Positions 24,840 to 32,956 of a stretch of 64,000 nucleotides of DNA are shown here, piece by piece; the stretch's first letter is position 1, and every line of letters starts with the position of its first letter. Origin of the DNA: JAPLDA01 sp043787975 (lineage in GTDB: Bacteria; Bacteroidota; Bacteroidia; AKYH767-A; 2013-40CM-41-45). The position numbers and the translations under genes are program-made. Where the stretch lies: assembly GCA_043787975.1 (NCBI GenBank), contig JAYVUK010000041.1:1-64000 (forward strand). Direction: 5' to 3'. The notes under the pieces were generated by a model, which was not told the origin of the DNA, searched no databases, and saw only the letters and a program-made list of their open reading frames with translations.

Positions 24840-26672
24840 ATGTGGCGCAAACTAATCTTCTTACTTTTTTTAGCAGGTATCAATAGTTCTGCTGTATTTG
24901 CTCAGAATGAACCAATCAAAAGAGACTCGGCGAAAGTATACAGGGATATCGAAAAATTTTCAAAAAAAAGGAAGAGTACAAATTTTCTCTATCAATTTTT
25001 TTTCAAACCTGTTAAAGCTGAAACAGGACCCATAACGAAGAAAAAAAATAGGAAGCCGGGCCGGAAACCTTATAGCTACTTTGAAGGAAAAATAATCAGG
25101 CACATTTCCATTGTTACAATGGATCCGTTTGGATATAATTTGGAGGATACGGCTTTTACCACACAAAACTTTCTGTATAAAGCCGGAAACTCATTGCATA
25201 TAAAAACATTACCGATTACAATTAGAAATCTATTGCTGATAAAAAAGAATGAACCGTTTGATTCGTTGCTTGTTAAAGAATCTGAACGACTGATACGTTC
25301 GCAAAAATATGTCCATGAAGTTTTCTTTTATCCTATACTGACGAAAGCTAAGTCTGATTCCGTGGATATTTTTATTCATGTTCTTGATGAATGGAGTATC
25401 ATACCGGATGCAGGGATTTCCGCAACCCATCTTGAATTTGATTTGACGGAAAATAATTTTCTCGGAACAGGACACCGGTTACAAAATGATTTTGTCTGGA
25501 ATCACACGAACGGAAGGAATACAAATAAGGCCATTTATTACATTCCTAATATTCACAATACATACATCAATTCAGGTTTGCAGTATAGTATGGATGAAAA
25601 TGGCGGGACCATTAAAAGCCTGGTAATTGACCGTCCATTTTTTTCAACTTTTGCGAAGTGGGCTGCTGGCATTTCACTCATTGAACAATTTCGCAGAGAT
25701 TCCATTACTCTTCCTGATTCTTCTCGTATGTTACAAAATTTCAGAATTTTTTCGGAAGATTATTGGGCAGGAAAATCCTGGCGGATATTCAAAGGTAATT
25801 CTGAAGATGACCGCACTACCAATTTAATTTTGTCAGGACGTTACATACGAAATCACTATATCGAAAAGCCGGAGGAACGGTATGATACAGTACATGCCTT
25901 TGCCGGCGATAAATTTTACCTCTCATCAATTGGGATTTCAACAAGGAAATATATCCAGGATAAATATGTCTTTAATTATGGAGTTGTTGAAGACGTTCCT
26001 ATAGGAAGAGTATATAATCTTACGGGCGGATACCAGGTTAAAATCAATTCGATCCGTTGGTATCTTGGTTTTCGGTATGCAAAAGGAAATTATTATGACT
26101 GGGGATATTTAAGCACTAGTTTAGAATATGGAACCTTTATTCATTCGTCGCATTTCGAACAAGGAACTTTTACAGCAAGTGCTGATTATTTTACGGGCAT
26201 CATCGAAATCGGGAAATGGAAATTCCGGCAGTTTATTAAACCTCAGTTTACATTTGGTATTGACCGTTTGCAAGGAGATGCTTTGTCGATCAATGAGAAT
26301 GTGGGAATCAGGGGCTTCAACAGCACTGAGTTGACCGGCAAGGATAAAATAATATTTACGCTTCAAACACAATCGTATTCGCCATGGTCAATAGTAGGAT
26401 TTAAGTTCGGTCCCTATCTCATTTATTCTGCTGCCATGCTGAGTACTGAACATGCCGGTTTCAGATACAGCAGGTTGTATTCACAGTTTGGCCTTGGAGT
26501 GCTTATTAAAAATGAGTTTCTTGTTTTCGGCACGTTCCAGGTCTCTGTTGCATTTTATCCTCTTATTCCCGGAGTTGGAAATAATATTTTCAAATACGAT
26601 CCGGATAAAACAAGCGATTTTGGTTTCCGTGATTTCGGTATTCCTAAACCGGCAACAATAGTCTACCAATAG
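24840..26672 (+). CDS. POTRA/Omp85-like outer-membrane protein
   Basis: A 610-residue outer-membrane protein. The signal peptide ends SAVFAQ. A region about residues 90-185 resembles a POTRA domain (KAGNSLHIKTLPITIRNLLL, FDSLLVKESERLIRSQKYV, DVFIHVLDEWSIIP-like ending), then a long beta-barrel part with many aromatic strands to the C-terminus. It is distantly BamA/TamA-like. A role in outer-membrane assembly or lipid delivery would fit its place after the Mla genes. Confidence 0.72.
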   Translation: MWRKLIFLLFLAGINSSAVFAQNEPIKRDSAKVYRDIEKFSKKRKSTNFLYQFFFKPVKAETGPITKKKNRKPGRKPYSYFEGKIIRHISIVTMDPFGYNLEDTAFTTQNFLYKAGNSLHIKTLPITIRNLLLIKKNEPFDSLLVKESERLIRSQKYVHEVFFYPILTKAKSDSVDIFIHVLDEWSIIPDAGISATHLEFDLTENNFLGTGHRLQNDFVWNHTNGRNTNKAIYYIPNIHNTYINSGLQYSMDENGGTIKSLVIDRPFFSTFAKWAAGISLIEQFRRDSITLPDSSRMLQNFRIFSEDYWAGKSWRIFKGNSEDDRTTNLILSGRYIRNHYIEKPEERYDTVHAFAGDKFYLSSIGISTRKYIQDKYVFNYGVVEDVPIGRVYNLTGGYQVKINSIRWYLGFRYAKGNYYDWGYLSTSLEYGTFIHSSHFEQGTFTASADYFTGIIEIGKWKFRQFIKPQFTFGIDRLQGDALSINENVGIRGFNSTELTGKDKIIFTLQTQSYSPWSIVGFKFGPYLIYSAAMLSTEHAGFRYSRLYSQFGLGVLIKNEFLVFGTFQVSVAFYPLIPGVGNNIFKYDPDKTSDFGFRDFGIPKPATIVYQ

Positions 26673-26696
26673 GAGCTATTTTTCTGATAAGCTGGA

Positions 26697-27557
26697 TCAG
26701 TTTAAAGAAATAGAAATTGTTGGCGGACTAATGGACGTAACATTGATACGGTGTCTTTTTTCTTCGTGAAGATCCACAACCCAGTTGCCGACAAAAAAAC
26801 CTACCCCGGCTCCTACGAGTTCATCCGATACCCAGTGCTTGTCCTGGTAAATACGTGAGAACAATGTGAAACCCGCTGGCACGTAAGCTAAAATTTTTAC
26901 CAAGTCAGACTTAGCATGTCTTGACATGACAGTTGAAAGTGCAAATGCGCTTGTTGAATGCCCGCTTGGGAAAGAGTTATGGTCAGTATTTATACCTGCG
27001 AACGGATGAATTGATCGAGCTCCTTCATTCGTATACGGTCTTGCTCTTCCAACTGTCATTTTTAATAACACGGTAACTGTTTCTGAATATAAGCCTGCCT
27101 GCAACAGCTCAATGGTTATTTTTTTTGCAGCCGTATCACCGGCAATCAGTCCGTATACACCGAAGACCGCTGCGACCCCTATGATAGAATACCCTTCTCC
27201 GTATATTCTGCCGCCTTCAACCGCAACACTGTGGTAATATTTTTGGTCGCCCTGCGTGGCATTACGAAGTGGTTGATCAGCAAAGGTTAGTAAGAATGTT
27301 CCGCCAGCCAGTCCACCGAGATAAAGCCAGTCTTTTCCCTTCCACCTGAGAGGCTGTTTCACAAATAATAATGTCTCACGTCCGAATTGAGATATACTGT
27401 ATAATTTTTTAGCTTGTTTCCTTTCAGTCTTCGTTTCCGGTGCAACATCTACTTTCCCTTTCGTTCCCGGTATGGTATCTTTCTTTGTATCCTGCGCGAC
27501 TGCAGAAAATTGAAAGATGCTGACGAAAAGAAGTGATATCAAGAGCCTGTTCAACAT
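26697..27557 (-). CDS. PAP2-family phosphatase
   Basis: A 286-residue exported protein with the PAP2 motifs KMTVGRARPYTNEG, the PSGHSTSAFA catalytic-His segment and SRIYQDKHWVSDELVGAGVG. It probably acts on undecaprenyl or lipid phosphates at the envelope. It is 46 bp downstream of the DUF3943 gene on the same strand and is probably served by promoter copy 13. It converges with the gene ending at 26672, with only 24 bp between. Confidence 0.9.
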   Translation of the reverse strand: MLNRLLISLLFVSIFQFSAVAQDTKKDTIPGTKGKVDVAPETKTERKQAKKLYSISQFGRETLLFVKQPLRWKGKDWLYLGGLAGGTFLLTFADQPLRNATQGDQKYYHSVAVEGGRIYGEGYSIIGVAAVFGVYGLIAGDTAAKKITIELLQAGLYSETVTVLLKMTVGRARPYTNEGARSIHPFAGINTDHNSFPSGHSTSAFALSTVMSRHAKSDLVKILAYVPAGFTLFSRIYQDKHWVSDELVGAGVGFFVGNWVVDLHEEKRHRINVTSISPPTISISLN

Positions 27558-27603
27558 GAGAGCAATTTCGGGTTAATAATCCAACATTCCATTTAATGGC
27601 AAT

Positions 27604-29166
27604 TTAATTATAATGTCCACGTCTTTGTTTGTCTTCAAAATAAAACGCCAGGAAAACTTTCTGTTCAGTTCTGCTTATTTGAACAACGGGGAAATCCGGC
27701 GCGTGGATGTCGTTGTAATAAAATGCCTCTTCAAATCCGATGTTCAGGTTTCTGATGAGAGTGACAGTAATTCTCGGTTTGGTAATGAGAATGAAATTTT
27801 CCTCCTTCAACCCGACATAACTGTGAATCCAGTAATAATAAGCAACGAAGGTTGCGGTGGCTATTTTTCCAATGTTTACAGTACTTTCAAATTTTCCTTC
27901 CAATCCACCGCCGAAATTATAATCCCTGAATTGAGAAGTATCCGGTCCGTACTTCGTACTGCTTCCGGCAAAGGGAACAGCTGCCAGATGGAAGGATGTA
28001 TACAAATTAGATTTTGAATTTTTTTCTACAGGGAATTTAGTAACGATTCCTCCGCCAAATCCGATTGTACCTAACTCAAACGTATTGTTGTCCCAGTAAT
28101 CATAATACTGAAAAGCTCCAATCAGCATGGCTTTATCTCCGGAGTCGGATTGAAAATTATGTCCGGTTAAAATTCCATACCCCGTGATGTTATCCAACAC
28201 TTTTCTACCCGCCCCCAGGCGAAAATCAATGCGGAACTTGAAAAAATCAAACGGTTTACGCGTCCTGTTTTCAAACGGATTTCCATAATCAAGTTGTAGA
28301 TTCAGAATTTCATTTGTAGTTCCTTTTGATAAAACATCTTTTGCCCCTGAATTGTCAACGTTTTCAGCACCGGCATACAATGTTACATTCAATGGCTCTT
28401 TCTGGTACACTTCCTTGTTCAGTTTCCTGAATGTTTTTCCCTGTAAAATTCTATTGAATCCTCTTACAGGATCAATGATACCAGCTGCCACTTCGCGAAA
28501 CGCGCGCTGCATACCGTGTGCACGATCATCCAGGATATTTGAACTTACCCTGTAAAAAATTTCGCCAAGAAATGCTCCGTTGACAGGCGTATTGATAATG
28601 TCATTGTAAGAAGGCAACGTGTTTTCTCCGAAATATTCCCACATCAAACTTCCTCCCAAAGCAAAAGGAAATGATTGCAAGTATGAATATCCATTTGAAC
28701 GGGCAGTATTAAAAGTCATGGTACCGGAGTATGGGTGCCCGACGAAATTAATTCCAAAACGATCAGTATCCCATTCCCATCCTGTTTTAATATTGTGCTT
28801 CCATGTATCTAAACTAACCTGGGTTGAAAAATCATATTTGAATAGAAACCGATCCATAGAAAACACAGTCAAGTTGCATCCAAAAACTTCAACGATGGGT
28901 ACCCAAAGTGGATATTTCTTGTTGTATAAAGTATCATCATTCAGCAAGTCACCGTATTTGTTTTGTACCGTAGTATCAACAAGTACCTTTTTGGGTTCAC
29001 TTCCAGTGGAATCTGAATGGAGTTCTTCCTTTTCTTTTTTGATCTCCTTTAGCTGTTTATTCTCGTTTCCCCTCGCCGGATGTATGGTATCAGGATTGGC
29101 AACATTTTGTGCCTGAATCAAGATGCTGAAAAAAAATAAACATGCAAAAATGTAAAACGTCTTCAT
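27604..29166 (-). CDS. DUF3943 outer-membrane protein
   Basis: A 520-residue exported protein. A signal peptide (ending IQAQ) and a polar segment are followed by the DUF3943 domain (DTDRFGINFVGHPYSGTMTF, SFPFALGGSLMWEYFGENTL, PVNGAFLGEIFYRVSSNILD), then beta-barrel-like strands to the C-terminus. Function unknown. Promoter copy 13 lies about 90-155 bp upstream. Confidence 0.85.
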   Translation of the reverse strand: MKTFYIFACLFFFSILIQAQNVANPDTIHPARGNENKQLKEIKKEKEELHSDSTGSEPKKVLVDTTVQNKYGDLLNDDTLYNKKYPLWVPIVEVFGCNLTVFSMDRFLFKYDFSTQVSLDTWKHNIKTGWEWDTDRFGINFVGHPYSGTMTFNTARSNGYSYLQSFPFALGGSLMWEYFGENTLPSYNDIINTPVNGAFLGEIFYRVSSNILDDRAHGMQRAFREVAAGIIDPVRGFNRILQGKTFRKLNKEVYQKEPLNVTLYAGAENVDNSGAKDVLSKGTTNEILNLQLDYGNPFENRTRKPFDFFKFRIDFRLGAGRKVLDNITGYGILTGHNFQSDSGDKAMLIGAFQYYDYWDNNTFELGTIGFGGGIVTKFPVEKNSKSNLYTSFHLAAVPFAGSSTKYGPDTSQFRDYNFGGGLEGKFESTVNIGKIATATFVAYYYWIHSYVGLKEENFILITKPRITVTLIRNLNIGFEEAFYYNDIHAPDFPVVQISRTEQKVFLAFYFEDKQRRGHYN

Positions 29167-29255
29167 TTAACAGGGAGGCTCTCTTTGTTGAATTGCTGTA
29201 AGAACTCGAAAATAATTCGAAACAGATTTTTTAGTGATACATTAACTCTATGCAG

Positions 29256-29321
29256 CAAAGGTCAACTATCTTTCATTCAAAAGTGTTACACAATTCCGCA
29301 AAAAAGTTACATGTTTCACAC
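29256..29321 (-). promoter_or_regulatory. Regulon promoter, copy 13 (minus strand)
   Basis: Block 29285-29321 read on the minus strand, 25-bp spacer, TTTG box at 29256-29259. It drives DUF3943 and probably the PAP2 gene. The same geometry on the opposite strand confirms that it is a promoter element rather than a duplication. Confidence 0.9.
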
Positions 29322-29334
29322 ATCTAATAGTGTA

Positions 29335-31677
29335 CTACTTACTCTTTCTTAACTTTAAATATTTATCTCTCGGGGATTCAGTATTTAATTCATTCAGTTT
29401 TTCATACGCGTCAACCAGGGATTTTGGAATATCACCTTTGTATTCTATTTTGAAATATGAAAATCCATTAAAAGGTATCGCATTTTCATTGGTAAAAAAG
29501 CGAACTTGTTTTTCTGTTTTATTCGCCTTGAAATATTCCATGAACACATGTTCTCTCTCCTTCACTAATTGATCGAATTTTCTGTTCAGAATATCCTTGC
29601 CCACCAAGTATTCACATTTTTCCTGTATTGTGAACAGCATTGAATCCTGCGCAACATGATCAAGGTATTTTAGAAACAACGAATCTTTTGAAGACATTTT
29701 ATCTATGCTTATTGAATCATTCTCGCTCATGGAGCTTTCATCTTTTTTCTCATGTATTAAGAAATATTTTTTCTTGGCTTCAAAGAATAAAATGTATTCT
29801 CTTTCCTTATCTGAATAACTGAATGGGCGAACCGTAATGTTTGCTTCCGGACTATCCTTTAAAAACTCAGCGATCTTAGTCACAAATTTACCCTGGGATG
29901 AAATCATTTTCGTTTGCCGCATCGCCCAATTGAGGGAAAGCAATTTTTCTATTTCGTTTTCTACATTCTTCACTTCCATTCTATATACAGTGGTGGACGG
30001 CTTGATGAAAATATTTCCGAGCATATCCATGAGCACATCGTGTAAATGAAACTTCGGATCTTTCATATTGCCTGTAATAGGAATTTGATAATCAATCACA
30101 TTACCACGCTCGCGGATAAAAGCCATGATAAGCGGCATCGGTAACCAGCTTGTGTCCTTTTTCCGGATTCTTTTTGTAACTCTCGGATCAATGACTATAA
30201 AATGATTGGTGCTTTGAATGTTGTCATTGCGTACAATCCAGTTGCCCGACATCGCAATCGTGCCCCGGTCAAGTGGAAACGAAGTGTATGTAATCAGGTA
30301 TGGGTTAAAGACAGCAGCCGGAATTTTTTGAAATTTATATACGAAGTCGAAATCTTTATTGTCTTTTGGATTCATACTCACGGATGCAGCAAGAGACCCG
30401 AATGGCCTAACGCCACTTTCCAGGGAAACCTTTAAACGATTTTTTTTGTTGTCAACCGAATCCGCCAGAATAGAAAGAGGACTTAGAGCTGAAGAAAATT
30501 TTTCATTCAATGCATAATCATAAAATTTCAGATCACCTTGCGATGCAGCTAGATGGTTGATGGTATAATCACTGCTCAGAAAATTTTTGAAAACAACTTT
30601 TATATAATGGGCGATTTCAATAATAAGGTTGAACTTTCCCGGATCTGCCATTACTTCATTGACTTTCGCACCGCTATTTCCAAACATGTGCTGGAAATTA
30701 TCTAAGTAATCATATTGTTCGTATTTAAAATATGGATGCGCAAGCAAAACTGTATCGAAAAAATATTTCTTATTCTGAGGATCCAGCTCATTGATGCCTA
30801 CTGTCAATTTCTCAAAGGAAGTATAATCTTCACTCGGATTTTTTCCAAAATGAAAATCAGTGATCGCTATTTTCCCTTTCAGATTCAGGACTTCGGTATT
30901 GTTTAAACTCCCCTTGGCGTGGACATCAGCATCCAGATTGGCGAAAAAACTTCCGTAGTTTGACAAGTCTTTCAGGTATTGCTCAATGATATTAAGATCA
31001 AGTTTATGCACTACTAAATCAAGACGGTAATCTAGGTTGTTCAGGTTCAGCATCGCCTCACCACTTACATCACCATCTCCCGTGCCGGGAACGAAGGAGA
31101 ATTTTACGTTGATCGTATCCGTATTCCAGTATTTTCCTGAGCTTTTAAAATTTACGTTCTTAATCGAATAGTTGATTGGAATAAGCTTTTCGACATATTG
31201 AAACTCACCATCCTGAACTGCAACATTGAGAATGTTAAAATGAACCGGCAGTTTTAAACTGTCTTGAATTCCTTCCGGAGAAAATTTTTCGATCAGATCA
31301 GTAAAATTAAAACAGTCCCTGTTCTGATTAATAATTCCATGCGGCTCGTCCAGCCTAATCGAATTTATTTCATATGTTTTGAAAAATAATTTTGACATTG
31401 AAATATTCACACTCATTCCTTTTGCTGAAAAGAAAAGACTGTCGCTATCCTGTTCGTAAATTTTCAAATTGCTGAAATGAATAAACCCAGTGAATGGATT
31501 GACATACGCCCAATCCATTTTGATTTCACGTCCAGTGTATTTTAAATCGTATTTTTCAATCAAGTATTTCGTGATCGGGGAAATGCATAAAATGATAACC
31601 CCTGCAAAAAGAACTAGAAGAGACGAAATTATAAGCAGAATTTTTTTCCACTTTTTATCTAATGTTTTCAATTTCAA
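29335..31677 (-). CDS. DUF748 (AsmA-like) envelope protein
   Basis: A 780-residue protein with an N-terminal membrane helix (KILLIISSLLVLFAGVIILC) and a long AsmA/DUF748-type body: DWAYVNPFTGFIHFSNLKIY, repeated beta-strand segments, and FPLDRGTIAMSGNWIVRNDN before a helical C-terminal region. AsmA-like proteins bridge the periplasm and are thought to carry lipids. It is under promoter copy 14 with a short leader. Confidence 0.85.
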   Translation of the reverse strand: MKLKTLDKKWKKILLIISSLLVLFAGVIILCISPITKYLIEKYDLKYTGREIKMDWAYVNPFTGFIHFSNLKIYEQDSDSLFFSAKGMSVNISMSKLFFKTYEINSIRLDEPHGIINQNRDCFNFTDLIEKFSPEGIQDSLKLPVHFNILNVAVQDGEFQYVEKLIPINYSIKNVNFKSSGKYWNTDTINVKFSFVPGTGDGDVSGEAMLNLNNLDYRLDLVVHKLDLNIIEQYLKDLSNYGSFFANLDADVHAKGSLNNTEVLNLKGKIAITDFHFGKNPSEDYTSFEKLTVGINELDPQNKKYFFDTVLLAHPYFKYEQYDYLDNFQHMFGNSGAKVNEVMADPGKFNLIIEIAHYIKVVFKNFLSSDYTINHLAASQGDLKFYDYALNEKFSSALSPLSILADSVDNKKNRLKVSLESGVRPFGSLAASVSMNPKDNKDFDFVYKFQKIPAAVFNPYLITYTSFPLDRGTIAMSGNWIVRNDNIQSTNHFIVIDPRVTKRIRKKDTSWLPMPLIMAFIRERGNVIDYQIPITGNMKDPKFHLHDVLMDMLGNIFIKPSTTVYRMEVKNVENEIEKLLSLNWAMRQTKMISSQGKFVTKIAEFLKDSPEANITVRPFSYSDKEREYILFFEAKKKYFLIHEKKDESSMSENDSISIDKMSSKDSLFLKYLDHVAQDSMLFTIQEKCEYLVGKDILNRKFDQLVKEREHVFMEYFKANKTEKQVRFFTNENAIPFNGFSYFKIEYKGDIPKSLVDAYEKLNELNTESPRDKYLKLRKSK

Positions 31678-31701
31678 GAAAAGGTGTTTCGGAGTATTTT
31701 G

Positions 31702-31767
31702 TAAAGATGATCAGCTGATTCGTGGAAAGTCTTACATAATTTTTAAAAAAAGTTACATGATTCACAC
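31702..31767 (-). promoter_or_regulatory. Regulon promoter, copy 14 (minus strand)
   Basis: Block 31731-31767 on the minus strand, 25-bp spacer, TTTA box at 31702-31705; the DUF748 ATG follows about 25 nt later. Confidence 0.9.
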
Positions 31768-31780
31768 ATTTGTTTTTTGT

Positions 31781-32434
31781 CTAATTAATGGCGTGTTGTT
31801 GAATCAATAATAAACACAGAAGACCATTTAATTGAAAACATAAAATTAACGATTGATATAAGGTAAGGAGACATACTAATAAAAACAGGAAGCACATGAT
31901 CTCATCACGACTTTTTATGTTTGATACAACTTCCGTGTGAACAGGATGAGCTAAAAATAACATGGTAATTAAGAAAGGAACAAAATTGGATACCTTAATT
32001 AATATTTTTTTTAACAATGAGAACAAGAGCACTCCCGTCTATGCATAATAAAAGACATTAAAAAAATGATTGATGAATGGATTAATACCCCAAAACTGTT
32101 TTTCAATTGCCAGGTGCACCAATATGAATGGACGGTACTGCGGCCGGATTAAATCAATCTCCTTGCTAAATCCTGCCAGAAAGCCATGAGATAGAATTTC
32201 AGGAATCCCACTAAAGCCCTTTTGTACAAATGCGTTCTGCTGATTTACAAGACCATCATCAAGAACGAATCCGAATTTTAACGTGTGAGCGTAAAGTATA
32301 AACGCATATGCAAAAATGGTAATAGCATACATCCAAAATACCTGGGTTTCATTTTTCCTGTGATGAATCTCTTTAACAGCCGGAATATTAATCTTACCTT
32401 TTTTCATGATACTGGTTAAAGGCAATGCTTGCAA
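31781..32434 (-). pseudogene. Truncated TMTC-like protein O-mannosyltransferase gene
   Basis: The frame from 32434 encodes a membrane-protein N-terminus (FAYAFILYAHTLKFGFVLDD, then PQYRPFILVHLAIEKQFWGI and NPFINHFFNVFYYA) and stops at a TAG at 32039-32041. The same frame continues as TGVLLFSLLKK and LFLAHPVHTEVVSNIKSRDE before ending at 31781. These are the conserved loops of TPR-containing O-mannosyltransferase-like membrane proteins, normally 500 residues or more. The rest of the gene is missing. The remnant stops about 14 bp short of promoter copy 14. Confidence 0.8.
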
Positions 32435-32505
32435 ATAGGATAATAATTAATAGAATTGGGAGTGGACTTTTTTAAGCATGGTTGTTAAATTAAAGCAGTC
32501 TGTAT

Positions 32506-32513
32506 TAACTTTG
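32506..32513 (+). promoter_or_regulatory. Bacteroidota -7 box TAACTTTG
   Basis: Perfect TAnnTTTG, 17 nt before the ATG of the DsrE-like gene. Confidence 0.65.
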
Positions 32514-32530
32514 TTTTAAAATCCAACACC

Positions 32531-32947
32531 ATGAAAAAGATATTTATTATTTCGTTCTTATTCTTTACAGCAATTAATTTTTCACTTGCCCAATCAGTTC
32601 CTTACCGGGTAGTGTTTGATGTTACAAGCCATGATACAACGGATCATCGGTTAGCAATCCGCTGGGCGACTGAAGTGTTGAATGCAACGCCTGATGCACA
32701 AGTGGAATTAGTATTTTATGGAAAATCAATGGACATGATAACGAAGGATAAGTCCACCGTTGCAGATGCAATCACAAAATTATCTGAAAAGAAAAATATT
32801 GCTTTCCGGGTGTGCGCGATTGCGTTGAAAAATAATCACCTCGATACAAGTCAACTGGTGACGGGAGTTGGAACCGTTCCTGACGGAATTTATGAAATCA
32901 TTTCGAAACAGGCAGAAGGGTGGGGATATATAAAGGTATCACATTGA
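32531..32947 (+). CDS. Exported DsrE-family protein
   Basis: A 138-residue protein: signal peptide ending NFSLAQ, then a DsrE/DsrF-like fold (YRVVFDVTSHDTTDHRLAIR, VELVFYGKSMDMI, FRVCAIALKNNHLD, PDGIYEIISKQAEGWGYIKV). One Cys lies at the position used for sulfur transfer in the family (VCAIAL). Periplasmic DsrE-like proteins of this type are common but uncharacterised. It converges with recG, 9 bp away. Confidence 0.82.
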   Translation: MKKIFIISFLFFTAINFSLAQSVPYRVVFDVTSHDTTDHRLAIRWATEVLNATPDAQVELVFYGKSMDMITKDKSTVADAITKLSEKKNIAFRVCAIALKNNHLDTSQLVTGVGTVPDGIYEIISKQAEGWGYIKVSH

Positions 32948-32956
32948 ATGAGGAAA

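Noticed and set aside
27613..29116. Plus-strand frames opposite the DUF3943 gene
   Set aside because: The minus-strand frame has a signal peptide, family motifs and a regulon promoter; the plus-strand frames have none.
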